From Flavobacteriales bacterium (GTDB lineage Bacteria; Bacteroidota; Bacteroidia; Flavobacteriales; Flavobacteriaceae), in contig WGAP01000014.1 in assembly GCA_015494775.1 (NCBI GenBank), positions 1 through 30,308 of the forward strand: a DNA stretch of 30,308 nt. Direction: 5' to 3'. The notes beneath the pieces were generated by a model, which was not told where the DNA came from, did not search any database, and saw only the letters and a list, made by a program, of their open reading frames with translations. Shown in pieces: positions 6,694 through 15,824 of this stretch. Position 1 is the stretch's first letter. Every line of letters begins with the position of its first letter. A program made the translations under genes and the position numbers.

Positions 6694-9282
6694 TCAACCG
6701 CATTTGCTGTATCCGCAACTTTTGCAGGTGAGGCATCCCTCCTCGTAAACCAGGCCTTCGGGGTCGCCGCATTGCGGACATTTTTTGTCCTTGGGCACCG
6801 TGCCGTCGGGAATGTAGCGTTTGAGCGCGCGGGCCACACCGTTTTTCCAGGTGTTGATAAAATCGTCTTTCAGGTTGAGCCCTTCCACCAGTTTGACCAC
6901 TTCGGGGATGGGCATGCCGTGGCGCATCACGCCCGAAATGAGCTTGGCGTAATTCCAAAACTCGGGGTTGAACGAACGCGATAGACCCTCGATGGTGATT
7001 TTGTAGCCGTGCTTGTCAATAAATTGGAAATCGTAGCGCGATTTGCCGTTTTCGTCGCGGTTTTTGATGACCCATCCTTTTTCCACATAATCGGGCAGGT
7101 GGAAAACATCTTCCATTTTCCCTGTAAAAATTTCATAGGGTTTGTTGTCGATAAGCCCCACCACGGCCAACCATTCTTCGCTTTGGTTGTAGAAGCGGAT
7201 AACGTCGGCTTCGAGCACTTTGGGGCGGTGTTTGGGAAACAGGTTGATGGAAATGTTTTGGGTTTGGATGCCGGGTTCTTCGGGCGAAGCGTTTTGGTCT
7301 TTATCTTTTTTCTTGTCTTTGTCGTCCGAAACCAGGATGCCCATACGCGAACCGTCGCGGTAAACGGTGATGCCTTTCAAACCTTTTTTCCAGGCCTCGA
7401 TGTAAATATCGCTGACCAAGTCCACCGATACATCCGAAGGCAGGTTGATGGTGGAACTGATGGAATGAGTAACATATTTTTGGACCACCGCTTGCATTTC
7501 CACCCGTTTTTGCCAGTCGATTTCGGGGGCGGTGGAGCCGTGGTAAGGCGATTCTTCGATATTTTGCTTGCCGGTGATTTTCATCCAGTCTTTGAGCCGC
7601 GGGTGATACACGGTAAATTCTTCGAAAGCATCGCCCATGTCGTCCACAAAATCCACCTTGGCATCCGGGTCGTTGGGATTAACCTTGCGGCGGCGTTTGT
7701 AGGAAAGCATAAACACCGGTTCGATGCCCGAGGAGGTTTGGGCCAGGATGCTCAAACTGCCGGTGGGAGCCACGGTGCTAATGGAAATGTTGCGGCGTCC
7801 GTAGCGCATCATGCGTTCGTAGAGGGCGGGGAATTCCTTTTGCAGCATTTGGACGAATTCGGACGTGTTTTCGATTTCGGGGTCGAAATCTTGAAACTTG
7901 CCGCGTTCGATGGCCATATCGATGCTGCTGTCGAACTCGGCTTGCAATTTGGTGCGCATAATGGATTCTACCAATTGCAGGGCTTCGTCCGAGTCGAATT
8001 TGGCACCCAAGGCGGCCACGGTATCGGCCAGGGCCGTAAAGCCGAGTCCGGTGCGGCGTCCGCGCTTACCGTTTTCGTAGAGCATTTCCCAGGTTTCGCG
8101 TTCCACACGCTTGATTTTTTCGGGCTCGGGGTCGGCATCGATTTTGGCCAAAATGCGTTCGATGCTTTCCAATTCCAAGTCCACCAAATCGTCCATCAGC
8201 CGTTGGGTTTCGTAAACCGTTTCATAGAATTTTTGGTGGTCGAATTCGGCCCGGTCCGTAAAGGGATTTTTGACAAAGTTGTAAAGATTCATGGCAATCA
8301 AACGGCAGGAATCACCGCCTTGCATGGCAATTTCGCTACACGGGTTGGTACTTTCGTTTTCAAAACCCGGATAAACGCTCGACGTGGAATATTTGTGTTG
8401 CCGGTCCCAGAAAATCAATCCGGGCTCGGCCGTATTGTGGGCCGATTTAACAATCAGATGCCATAGTTCCTTGGCGTCCACTTCTTTGGTCAGGCGCGGT
8501 TTGTCGGCATCGATGGGCCAGCGGTGGGTGTATTTGGTTCCGTTGACCACGGCATGCATAAATTCGTCGGACAAACGCACTGAAATATTGGCGCCGGTTA
8601 CCTTGGTCAAATCCTGTTTGACGGTTACGAAATCCTCGATATCGGGATGGGCAATATCCATGGTAAGCATCAAGGCGCCGCGGCGTCCGTTCTGAGCCAC
8701 TTCGCGCGTGGTGAACGAAAAACGGTGCATAAACGAAACGGCGCCGGTGGTGGTTCGGGCGGCGTTGCGCACTTTCAGGTTTTTGGGACGCAGTTTGGAA
8801 AGGTCGAAACCCACACCGCAACGGCGTTTGAACAATTGAGCGGCCTGTTGGTCGGTGTACATAATGCCACCGTATGAATCATACGGTGCGGGCACCACCA
8901 CGCAATTGGACAAGGACGCAATTACTTCGTAATTGCCAAGCCCGTACATAATACTTCCCTGCGGGATAACATATTTGAATCGGTCGAAGAAGGAAAATAT
9001 TCTTTCCTCGGTCAAGGGTTGGCGCCGGCGTCCGTAGTCCGACAGTCCTTCCGAATCTCGGGTTTCAGTTCGGTAGGTTTGTTCCATTCGGGCAAATTCC
9101 CGGGCCATCCTCCGGTGCATATCGGTCGGCGTCAATTCCAGATAACGATTGTCGGCATCTTTGAGGGCATATTTGGATACCCAAATACCGGCGGCCAATT
9201 CATCGCCGTCAAAATAATCCAATGTGGCCTTATAAACTTCATCATAGGTGTAGGTCGTGCGTTCTTTTACGGTTTTTTCCAT
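6694..9282 (-). CDS. nrdJ: Adenosylcobalamin-dependent ribonucleoside-diphosphate reductase (class II)
   Basis: 862 aa. It reduces ribonucleotides to deoxyribonucleotides using a B12-derived radical and so works without oxygen. The active-site motif STNPCSEIAM carries Asn313, Cys315 (thiyl radical) and Glu317. The reducible pair is Cys127 (LSNCVVV) and Cys326 (GGDSCRLI). Further motifs are TGLGFTALADTVAALG and APTGSLSILAQTSSGIEPVF. The C-terminus is a zinc-ribbon-like tail, CPQCGDP...CLTCKSCGYSKCG, which in this family re-reduces the active site. The ATG at 9282 gives the usual N-terminus. It has its own terminator and stands alone. I saw no cobalamin riboswitch in the 270 bp upstream. Confidence 0.95.
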   Translation of the reverse strand: MEKTVKERTTYTYDEVYKATLDYFDGDELAAGIWVSKYALKDADNRYLELTPTDMHRRMAREFARMEQTYRTETRDSEGLSDYGRRRQPLTEERIFSFFDRFKYVIPQGSIMYGLGNYEVIASLSNCVVVPAPYDSYGGIMYTDQQAAQLFKRRCGVGFDLSKLRPKNLKVRNAARTTTGAVSFMHRFSFTTREVAQNGRRGALMLTMDIAHPDIEDFVTVKQDLTKVTGANISVRLSDEFMHAVVNGTKYTHRWPIDADKPRLTKEVDAKELWHLIVKSAHNTAEPGLIFWDRQHKYSTSSVYPGFENESTNPCSEIAMQGGDSCRLIAMNLYNFVKNPFTDRAEFDHQKFYETVYETQRLMDDLVDLELESIERILAKIDADPEPEKIKRVERETWEMLYENGKRGRRTGLGFTALADTVAALGAKFDSDEALQLVESIMRTKLQAEFDSSIDMAIERGKFQDFDPEIENTSEFVQMLQKEFPALYERMMRYGRRNISISTVAPTGSLSILAQTSSGIEPVFMLSYKRRRKVNPNDPDAKVDFVDDMGDAFEEFTVYHPRLKDWMKITGKQNIEESPYHGSTAPEIDWQKRVEMQAVVQKYVTHSISSTINLPSDVSVDLVSDIYIEAWKKGLKGITVYRDGSRMGILVSDDKDKKKDKDQNASPEEPGIQTQNISINLFPKHRPKVLEADVIRFYNQSEEWLAVVGLIDNKPYEIFTGKMEDVFHLPDYVEKGWVIKNRDENGKSRYDFQFIDKHGYKITIEGLSRSFNPEFWNYAKLISGVMRHGMPIPEVVKLVEGLNLKDDFINTWKNGVARALKRYIPDGTVPKDKKCPQCGDPEGLVYEEGCLTCKSCGYSKCG

Positions 9283-9553
9283 AAGCCCGATAATTTAAAT
9301 CGTTAATAACAAGTCGTGTAGAAACCGCAGGAAATTTTCCAAACGGGACAATAAAGATAAGACGAATTTCCTTGGATAAGCGTTAAAAAGTCAGCCCGAT
9401 TTTTGACAATTTGTGTTTAAAAACCGGTTTACATAAATAAATTTTGAAGCAACCGGCATTGCCTTAATTTTTTGGCACGGAAGCGTGTTGTATATAACCG
9501 GAATTTTTCCTATTACCTTATATTATATTCCCGGGACATTTTCTGTTATTCAT
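9283..9553. other. AT-rich intergenic leader of nrdJ
   Basis: This stretch lies between the nrdJ start and the terminator of the convergently placed sqr operon. On the minus strand a weak -7 candidate TATCTTTA (9352-9359) lies about 70 bp before nrdJ, without a convincing -33 box. A short palindrome AAACCGGTTT sits at 9421-9430. I see no gene and no riboswitch-like boxes. Confidence 0.4.
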
Positions 9554-9587
9554 TAAAAAAATACGGGCGAACCGTAGTCCGCCCGTA
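9554..9587 (-). terminator. Rho-independent terminator of the sqr operon
   Basis: Minus-strand stem ACGGGCG / CGCCCGT with loop GACTACGGTT, followed by ATTTTTTT. It lies 26 bp after the stop codon of the 57-aa ORF, which supports that ORF being part of the sqr transcript. Confidence 0.8.
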
Positions 9588-9612
9588 AAATCGGTATCCG
9601 ATAGTCGAAGCA

Positions 9613-9786
9613 TTAGGAGTGTCCGAATGCCACGATACGCAGGATTTTGATGTTAAGTACCAGCCATCGCCATGCTTGCCAAATAACACATCGGCGGAAG
9701 AAGCGAACGGCTTTGCCGGGAACCGCGGCATAGGAAAAATCCGTATAACCACGGGTAACGCGTCGTAGGTGTTTTTTATATTCCAT
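9613..9786 (-). CDS. Small basic protein (57 aa) downstream of sqr
   Basis: The frame from ATG 9786 encodes MEYKKHLRRVTRGYTDFSYA, followed by AVPGKAVRFFRRC, VIWQAWRWLVLNIKI and LRIVAFGHS, then TAA. It starts 27 bp after the sqr stop and ends just before the operon terminator, so it fills the whole gap. It is rich in Arg/Lys and aromatic residues, with a hydrophobic C-terminal half (about residues 33-54) that could lie on or in the membrane. I do not recognise the family. Its position suggests a small partner of the membrane-bound SQR (inference). Confidence 0.65.
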   Translation of the reverse strand: MEYKKHLRRVTRGYTDFSYAAVPGKAVRFFRRCVIWQAWRWLVLNIKILRIVAFGHS

Positions 9787-9813
9787 AATCTTTGATTTTT
9801 TCGGTTTGATGAA

Positions 9814-11280
9814 TTATTCGGGAAGTAACCACCAGAAAGGATATCCTTTGGCTTTGTGGAGGAACATGTAGTGCATGAACCATTTGAGCCAGTGTCCGGC
9901 CAAACCGGGTTCGCCGATTGTATAACGAAGCGAACGGCCGAATTCGGGATATTTGTCCCAATCCTGAACGATGGGATAAACGGTCATGGTAGCGGCCATA
10001 CCGTTGGTCATGCCGTAACCGGCCGACACGATACAGGCGGCCCCCATTTTGGCCATGGAAGCTTTGTGGCGCAGTTTGTTCAATTTGGCCTTGCCTTTAA
10101 TCACTTCGTAGATGTTTTGTGCCGTTACCTTACCCATTACACCCGAGGGCATACCCGTTCGCGGCGGAGCGGGAACAATGGTGGTACCGTTGGGCGATGT
10201 GAAGGGCTTGGAAATGGTGTGCGGAGGCGCAAACGCAATACCCGGCGCAAAGATGTTGGGATACGAAGGGTTTTGCAGGGTTTCGGGCCAATCGCTGGCT
10301 TTCCACTCTTCGTAAGGTTTTTTGGTGTAATCGGCATCCACCACCATAAAGCCGTTGGGCTTGAAGAGTTTTTCGGTGATGTCGCCGCCGTTTTTGTCGT
10401 AGGCCTTCATGCCCGGGCCCGAAAAGGCGGGAATAAGCATGGCAAAGTCATAGGGAAGTTCCTTGAATTCGCCCGAAAGGGTTTCGTAGTGAATTTTGCC
10501 TTTTTCCACCTTTTTTACGCCGGCACGTTTGATCCAATAAATTTCGCGTTCGGCCAAAAAGGATTCGGCGAAAATTTTGGTGGGAACAATATATCCGTTA
10601 CGTTTGATATAAGCTCCCGCCATGGCAAAATCACCCACTTCATATTCGTTGGTGATGTAAGTGATATTGGCCAAATCACTCAATCCGCGGCGGTCGATTT
10701 CGTGATATACGTTCAAAATGTATTCGAACGCCGCACCCTGACATGTGGCACCCGGATGGCCGATACCCACAACGATGTTTTGTGGTTCGCCGGCTTCCAG
10801 TTTTTTGATCACCTTTTGAAGCTCGGACCAGGCATGCGATGCGTGTTCGAAATTACAAACCGAAACGGTGGTTCCGTTCTGAGGCCCTAAACCTTCGGTT
10901 TTGTCAAAACGCAATTGCGGCCCCGTGGCATTGACCAGGAAGTCGTAATCCACGGTTTCGGTTTGGCCTTCCTTGCCTTGACCCACATATTCGATGGTAA
11001 CATACGGCTTGTCCGAACCGTCCCCCCCTTCGGGATGAATGGATACGGCTTTGGCCTGTTTGAAATCGATACCCCACTTCTTGTATTTGGGTTCCAATTC
11101 GAACCGGACTTGCTCCGGCTTCATGCGTCCAACTCCCACCCAAATGTTCGAAGGCGTGAATTGGTAATACTTGGCAGGCGAAACCACCACCACTTGGTGG
11201 GATTTGTTGAGCCATTTCCGCAAATATGCGGCCGTGGTGTGTCCGGCAATACCGGATCCTAATACTACTACTTTTGCCAT
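9814..11280 (-). CDS. sqr: Sulfide:quinone oxidoreductase-type FAD flavoprotein
   Basis: 488 aa. Members oxidise sulfide (or related sulfur) and pass electrons to quinone at the cytoplasmic membrane. The N-terminal FAD fold has VVVLGSGIAGHTTAAYL. Three cysteines are present: Cys142 (SVCNFEH), Cys180 (GATCQGAAFEY) and Cys416 (GAACIVSAG). Cys180 and Cys416 are the likely sulfur-bridge pair by analogy; this is inferred from position. The C-terminus (HWLKWFMHYMFLHKAKGYPF) is amphipathic and aromatic, as in the membrane-anchoring tails of SQRs. A related NADH dehydrogenase-type flavoprotein is the main alternative, but the cysteines favour SQR. A strong promoter lies 32 bp upstream. Confidence 0.85.
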   Translation of the reverse strand: MAKVVVLGSGIAGHTTAAYLRKWLNKSHQVVVVSPAKYYQFTPSNIWVGVGRMKPEQVRFELEPKYKKWGIDFKQAKAVSIHPEGGDGSDKPYVTIEYVGQGKEGQTETVDYDFLVNATGPQLRFDKTEGLGPQNGTTVSVCNFEHASHAWSELQKVIKKLEAGEPQNIVVGIGHPGATCQGAAFEYILNVYHEIDRRGLSDLANITYITNEYEVGDFAMAGAYIKRNGYIVPTKIFAESFLAEREIYWIKRAGVKKVEKGKIHYETLSGEFKELPYDFAMLIPAFSGPGMKAYDKNGGDITEKLFKPNGFMVVDADYTKKPYEEWKASDWPETLQNPSYPNIFAPGIAFAPPHTISKPFTSPNGTTIVPAPPRTGMPSGVMGKVTAQNIYEVIKGKAKLNKLRHKASMAKMGAACIVSAGYGMTNGMAATMTVYPIVQDWDKYPEFGRSLRYTIGEPGLAGHWLKWFMHYMFLHKAKGYPFWWLLPE

Positions 11281-11311
11281 TGTTGTGTATGAATTATGTA
11301 ATTTTTCGACA

Positions 11312-11342
11312 CAAATGTAACAAAAAAATGATATTGGTCAAA
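11312..11342 (-). promoter_or_regulatory. Bacteroidota-type promoter for sqr
   Basis: On the minus strand the -33 box TTTG (11339-11342) is followed after exactly 19 bp by a perfect -7 box TACATTTG (11312-11319). Transcription would begin about 25 bp before the sqr ATG. Confidence 0.8.
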
Positions 11343-11375
11343 ATTTGAGTTTATATACTGCAATTTATCATATAT

Positions 11376-11409
11376 CTTGTTATTTTCATAATTAAAAAAC
11401 GTATTTTTG
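11376..11409 (+). promoter_or_regulatory. Bacteroidota-type promoter for gdhA
   Basis: A perfect -7 box TATTTTTG (11402-11409) is preceded after 22 bp by CTTG (11376-11379), a partial -33 box. The predicted start of transcription is about 20 bp before the gdhA ATG. Together with the sqr promoter it forms a divergent control region in AT-rich DNA. Confidence 0.6.
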
Positions 11410-11437
11410 TCGGCAAAATTTGAACATAATTTTAACT

Positions 11438-12790
11438 ATGAATTCATCCTATCATCAACAGATTGAGGATTTTATGGCCTACGCGGCCCAACGAAATCCC
11501 CACGAAACCGAATTTTTGGAAGCCGTGCGCGAAGTAGCCGAAACGCTGATTCCGTTTATTGATCAACATCCCAAATACAAAGGAAAAATGCTCTTGGAAC
11601 GCATGATCGAGCCCGAACGGGTGATCATGTTTCGCGTGCCTTGGGTGGACGATAACGGTCGTTTGCAAATCAATCGCGGATACCGGGTTCAATTCAATTC
11701 GGCCATCGGCCCCTACAAAGGCGGCCTGCGCTTCCACTCATCGGTCAATTTGAGTATTCTTAAATTTTTGGGTTTTGAACAAACCTTCAAAAATGCCTTG
11801 ACTACCTTGCCCATGGGCGGCGGAAAAGGAGGTTCGGATTTTAGCCCCAAAGGCAAATCGGACCAGGAAATTATGCGCTTTGCCCAAAGTTTTATGCAAG
11901 AACTCTTCCGTCATATCGGGCCCCATACCGACGTTCCGGCCGGCGATATCGGCGTGGGCGGACGCGAATTGGGCTATTTGTTCGGGATGTATAAAAAGTT
12001 GAAAAACGAATTTACGGGCGTACTCACCGGCAAGGGACTTGCTTGGGGCGGTTCGCTTATTCGTCCCGAAGCCACGGGCTATGGCGTGGTTTATTTTGCC
12101 CAAGCCGCTTTGGCCGAAATGGGAGAAGAAATCAAAGGAAAAACCGTCCTGGTCAGTGGATTCGGTAACGTGGCTTGGGGCATTGTAAAAAAAGTAAACG
12201 AATTGGGCGGCAAAGTGGTAACCCTTTCCGGCCCCGACGGATACATTTATGATCCCGACGGCATCAAAGGCGAAAAGGTGGACTACATGCTCCGCCTTCG
12301 CGCTTCCAATCAAGATATTGTTCAACCCTACGCCGAACGTTACGGCGTGGAATTTTTCCCCGGACGCAAACCTTGGGAACGTCCTGCCGATTTGGCCATA
12401 CCCGCCGCCACGCAAAACGAATTCGACCTGGACGATGCCAAGAAAGTGGTCGAAAACAAACTCCTGGGCGTAGTGGAAGCCGCCAATATGCCCCTTTCGG
12501 GCGAAGCGGCCGAATACATCCAGGAACATCGTTTGCTGTTTGTGCCCGGCAAGGCCGCCAATGCCGGGGGGGTGGCCGTTTCGGGCTTGGAAATGACCCA
12601 AAACTCCATGCGTCTGCAATGGACGGCCGACGAAGTGGACCGTATGCTGCGTAAAATCATGCACGACATCCACGCCCTGACCAAGGAATACGGCCGACAA
12701 CCCGACGGATACATCGACTACAAAAAAGGCGCCAACATCGGCGGATTTATCAAAGTGGCCGATGCCATGCTGGCCCAGGGTTACGTTTAA
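11438..12790 (+). CDS. gdhA: Glutamate dehydrogenase (NADP-type, hexameric)
   Basis: 450 aa, the normal length for the hexameric GdhA group. It interconverts glutamate and 2-oxoglutarate plus ammonium. Motifs: GPYKGGLRFH with Lys94, PMGGGKGGSDF with catalytic Lys130, DVPAGDIGVGGRE with catalytic Asp170, and the Rossmann segment VSGFGNVAWG (241-248). Length and motif pattern favour the NADP-linked anabolic form; the coenzyme is not proven by sequence. The frame extends to a TTG at 11420, but ATG 11438 is preferred because it follows the -7 box at a normal distance. The stop lies only 9 bp from the convergent transporter gene. Confidence 0.95.
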   Translation: MNSSYHQQIEDFMAYAAQRNPHETEFLEAVREVAETLIPFIDQHPKYKGKMLLERMIEPERVIMFRVPWVDDNGRLQINRGYRVQFNSAIGPYKGGLRFHSSVNLSILKFLGFEQTFKNALTTLPMGGGKGGSDFSPKGKSDQEIMRFAQSFMQELFRHIGPHTDVPAGDIGVGGRELGYLFGMYKKLKNEFTGVLTGKGLAWGGSLIRPEATGYGVVYFAQAALAEMGEEIKGKTVLVSGFGNVAWGIVKKVNELGGKVVTLSGPDGYIYDPDGIKGEKVDYMLRLRASNQDIVQPYAERYGVEFFPGRKPWERPADLAIPAATQNEFDLDDAKKVVENKLLGVVEAANMPLSGEAAEYIQEHRLLFVPGKAANAGGVAVSGLEMTQNSMRLQWTADEVDRMLRKIMHDIHALTKEYGRQPDGYIDYKKGANIGGFIKVADAMLAQGYV

Positions 12791-12799
12791 TACGGCGGA

Positions 12800-14320
12800 T
12801 TATTGCGCCCAGGCGGGCATATTTCCCAGGTCGATACCGAAAACCCAGCGCATATAGAAGTATGCCGTCAGGGTTAGGATGATTATGCCTGCCAGATTCA
12901 TCCAAATGCCCGCCCGCATCATGTCGGCTATGCGTAGTTTGCCCGTGCCGAAAACAATGGCGTTGGGCGGCGTGGCCACCGGTAGCATAAAAGCAAATGA
13001 CCCGGCCACCGTGGCGGGCACCATCAGAAAAAGCGGATTGACCCGTATGGCTACGGCCAAGGCCGCCAATACCGGCAGGAAAGTTTCCACCGTGGCGGTG
13101 TTGGAAGTAAGTTCGGTCAGGAAGGTGATGGTGGTGGTAACGATGAGCAGAATCAGTAGCGGATGAACATGTTGCAGCCCCGTAAGCCGTGCTCCTATCC
13201 AAGCCGACAAGCCCGATTCCTTGAAACCCGCCGCCAAGGCAAACCCGCCGCCGAAAAGCAATATGATGCCCCACGGAATACGTTCGGCCGTTTTCCAATC
13301 CATCAAAAAAGGGCCGCGGGCTTTGTCGCGGGCCGGTATCAGGAAAAGCAAAACGCCGACCAACATGGCTACATTGCCGTCGGTAATCCAGCCCGGATGC
13401 GCAAACACCTGCGACCACCCGGGAATATGCACGCTCCCCATAACGATGGGCTTGCGAAACAACCACAAAAAAGCCAGCAATACGAACAGGCCGAAAACCC
13501 ATTTTTCTTCGTAGCGCATCGGGCCCATGGCACGGTATTCGTTGCGGATGATTTCCCGTCCCGTTTTACGAACGGGCAGCCGCCGCAGGAAAGTCCCGTA
13601 AAGGTAAAAATACGCCACCACAAGCAAAACCACACTCAAAGGCAAGGCAAAAAGCATCCAACGGGCAAATGAAATTTCCGGTCCGCCGGGAAAGTGGATT
13701 TTGAATATGCGCACAAACAGGGGGTTGGGCGGCGTGCCTATTAAGGTGGCAATCCCGCCGATGGATGCCGCGTAGGCAATACCCAGCAGCGTAGCCCTTT
13801 CCATGCGGTCGGCGTGTTCGGCGGCTTGGAATTCGCTCATTTTGGCCATAATCGACAGCAGGATGGGCACCATCATCATGGTGGTGGCGGTGTTGGAAAT
13901 CCACATGGACAGGAAAGCCGTTGCCAGCATAAAACCCATCAGGATTTTGGCGGGCGTGGTGCCCGTGGTCATCAAAATACGAAGCGCAATGCGGCGGTGC
14001 AAATTCCATTTTTCCATGGCCAAAGCCACCAAAAAACCGCCGATAAACAGGAAAATAATGTGGTTAAAATACTGGCCGGCCACATGCTTGCCGTTCATTA
14101 TGCCCAGCAACGGAAAAGCCGCCACCGGAATAAGCGAAGTAACCGCCAAGGGAACCACTTCGCTCATCCACCACAGCGCCATCAACAGCGCAATGGCCGC
14201 CGTGTAGGCCACGGCCGGATGTCCGGGATCCATACTGCCGGGGAAAAGAATAAGCAAAAACGCCAACAAGGGTGCCGCGACAAACAATGCCAGACGGCCC
14301 TTTCCGAATCGGGATTTCAT
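12800..14320 (-). CDS. DASS/SLC13-family sodium:anion symporter
   Basis: 506 aa, strongly hydrophobic with about 11-12 membrane segments. Both signature Ser-Asn-Thr hairpin motifs of the divalent anion:sodium symporter family are visible: WISNTATTMMMVPI (SNT 142-144) and LTSNTATVETFLPV (SNT 406-408). IGTPPNP (194-200) and the late ATPPNAIVFGTG motif also fit. Substrates in the family are dicarboxylates, citrate or sulfate; the sequence does not let me choose. A long charged loop at about 245-275 separates the two halves. It follows the glycosidase-like gene after 69 bp on the same strand and may be co-transcribed. Confidence 0.92.
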   Translation of the reverse strand: MKSRFGKGRLALFVAAPLLAFLLILFPGSMDPGHPAVAYTAAIALLMALWWMSEVVPLAVTSLIPVAAFPLLGIMNGKHVAGQYFNHIIFLFIGGFLVALAMEKWNLHRRIALRILMTTGTTPAKILMGFMLATAFLSMWISNTATTMMMVPILLSIMAKMSEFQAAEHADRMERATLLGIAYAASIGGIATLIGTPPNPLFVRIFKIHFPGGPEISFARWMLFALPLSVVLLVVAYFYLYGTFLRRLPVRKTGREIIRNEYRAMGPMRYEEKWVFGLFVLLAFLWLFRKPIVMGSVHIPGWSQVFAHPGWITDGNVAMLVGVLLFLIPARDKARGPFLMDWKTAERIPWGIILLFGGGFALAAGFKESGLSAWIGARLTGLQHVHPLLILLIVTTTITFLTELTSNTATVETFLPVLAALAVAIRVNPLFLMVPATVAGSFAFMLPVATPPNAIVFGTGKLRIADMMRAGIWMNLAGIIILTLTAYFYMRWVFGIDLGNMPAWAQ

Positions 14321-14389
14321 ACCACCGGATTTTTTGTCCTTTCAATTTAATAAAAAATCCCCAAAAACGGTCTGTCGGAATATGTTTTA

Positions 14390-15514
14390 TCAATGGCTTC
14401 GCGGCACATTCAACCATTGACGCCAGCGCAAATGGGAAGGCCTTTCCGCGCCGATTTCATCGAACATGCCGTTGTCGCGCCACACCAAAAACCATTCGGG
14501 ATAATGGTTCAGACGGCTTAGCAACAGGTCATAGTCGCGCCATACGAACCAATTGACAAAACGGGCATGCAGATCGTCGGCTTTCCATAGGAGTTTATCC
14601 ACGTATGCATTTTGCCACTGCATAGTGCCGTGAATGTTTACGCCGTAGGAAGGCATCACCAGGTCTTGGGCTATGTAACCGGTTTCGGATATGGCAAAGG
14701 GTTTGGACGGAGCCAAATCACGCATTTCGGTAAGCCAACCGGCGGGAATATTTTCAGGGTCGGAATCGGCTTGCGGATGCCCGTATAGCCAAAAAGGGTA
14801 GGTGCTCACGGCCATATAATCCGAATATTCCATAAGCCGGCGGGTTACTTCGAACAATTCCTGCTTGGTTTTGTTGTAGGATTGGTCCTGAAAGGTCATC
14901 ATAACGGGCAGGCCCGGATAATCATGCTTAATACGCCGGTAAACGGTGTCGGCCAGGACAAGGAAATGATCCAAGTGTGCCGAATGAAGTCGCAGCCCGC
15001 CGTTGACTTCAATGCCGAAGGCAAAATAATCGGGATGAATGGCGTCGATGAGCCGTTTGCAATATTTGATGTAAGCCGCAATCACGTCCGGATGGTCGAA
15101 ATCGTAGGTGTTCCAAGGAGCGGGAAGCGGTTGTTGGGTGCCGTTGGCGTTCCAGTAATGCGCCAAGGTTTCGCGGTCGGTGTGGTTGGGTGTGCAGGTA
15201 AGCAACACCTTGTGGTCGTAAGATACATGACGACGCACCCGGTCGATGTCGGCTTGCACGTTGGTAGGAAAAGGCAGGTCGTGAAGGGCTTCGTCCCAGG
15301 GCACGCCCGTGTCGAAATGTGCCACCACAAAATCGCCGTCGTGCAAAATACCCGCATAGGTTTCGTTCACCGCATATTGCGAAATATCGTAGGGGAAGGG
15401 CGTAAAGCCCATATAAAAACTTCGCTCGGCGGGCAAGGGATTTTGCGTCGTGTGCCGTTTGCAGGATGTGAACCATGCCGGCAGCGTCATCAATAGAAGG
15501 ACAAGGTTTTTCAT
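14390..15514 (-). CDS. Lipoprotein with a clan GH-A-like TIM-barrel glycosidase fold
   Basis: 374 aa from ATG 15514; an ATG two codons earlier (15520) is equally possible, while the frame back to 15634 runs into repeat B and is unlikely to be coding. The signal peptide MKNLVLLLMTLPAWFTSC gives lipobox FTSC and Cys18. The body has alternating strand/helix segments of a (beta/alpha)8 barrel. Two candidate catalytic glutamates stand where GH-A enzymes have them: Glu169 at a strand end (DYFAFGIEVNGG) and Glu277 (KPFAISETGY). Aromatics typical of sugar sites (FWLYGHP, NWFVWRDYD) are present. I cannot assign a GH family; GH53-like enzymes are the nearest impression. A carbohydrate-active lipoprotein is likely, but substrate is unknown. 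Confidence 0.7.
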   Translation of the reverse strand: MKNLVLLLMTLPAWFTSCKRHTTQNPLPAERSFYMGFTPFPYDISQYAVNETYAGILHDGDFVVAHFDTGVPWDEALHDLPFPTNVQADIDRVRRHVSYDHKVLLTCTPNHTDRETLAHYWNANGTQQPLPAPWNTYDFDHPDVIAAYIKYCKRLIDAIHPDYFAFGIEVNGGLRLHSAHLDHFLVLADTVYRRIKHDYPGLPVMMTFQDQSYNKTKQELFEVTRRLMEYSDYMAVSTYPFWLYGHPQADSDPENIPAGWLTEMRDLAPSKPFAISETGYIAQDLVMPSYGVNIHGTMQWQNAYVDKLLWKADDLHARFVNWFVWRDYDLLLSRLNHYPEWFLVWRDNGMFDEIGAERPSHLRWRQWLNVPRSH

Positions 15515-15570
15515 TACCATAAAGTTACAAAAAAACGGCGGATGCGAATTTTTTTGAAAAGATTTTTTTT

Positions 15571-15819
15571 GGGCGCCCCGCCGCACAAGTTCACGCATCG
15601 GCGGCTGCTTCAAGACGACGGAGCGCTTTCGCATCCGCCGGCGTTCACTTGGCGCCGTCGGGCTGTCCGCTCAAATGCGGCGGCGCCCCGCACTTGGCCT
15701 GTGATGCGCGGCGGACGTGGCTCCCCGCCGGTCGCCCCGCCGCCGCGGCAGGCCTGCGGCGCGGACGCATCGCAGGCGATGCGCGCCGCCGCATACCCGC
15801 TCCCATCCCTGGCGCGGGA
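15571..15819 (+). repeat. GC-rich intergenic repeat family, copy B
   Basis: 5' box GGGCGCCCC at 15571, middle box GGGCTGTCCGCTCAAATGCG from 15660, then GTCGCCCCGCCGCCGCGGCA and GGCCTGCGGC, and 3' box CCATCCCTGGCGCGGG ending at 15818. An extra hairpin (GCATCGC / GCGATGC) sits just before the 3' box. The copy fills the whole space between the lipoprotein gene start (15514) and the hepT stop (15825). It lacks the insertion found in copy A. Confidence 0.75.
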
Positions 15820-15824
15820 ATCTT

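Noticed and set aside
7009..8466. 485-aa open frame on the plus strand
   Set aside because: It is antisense to nrdJ, and its composition (Phe/His/Gly-rich) is the typical mirror of a coding strand.
9283..9553. Possible cobalamin riboswitch before nrdJ
   Set aside because: A B12 enzyme could carry one, but I found no B12-box-like sequence or suitable structured leader.
11738..12700. 320-aa open frame on the minus strand
   Set aside because: It is antisense to gdhA and shows no domain.
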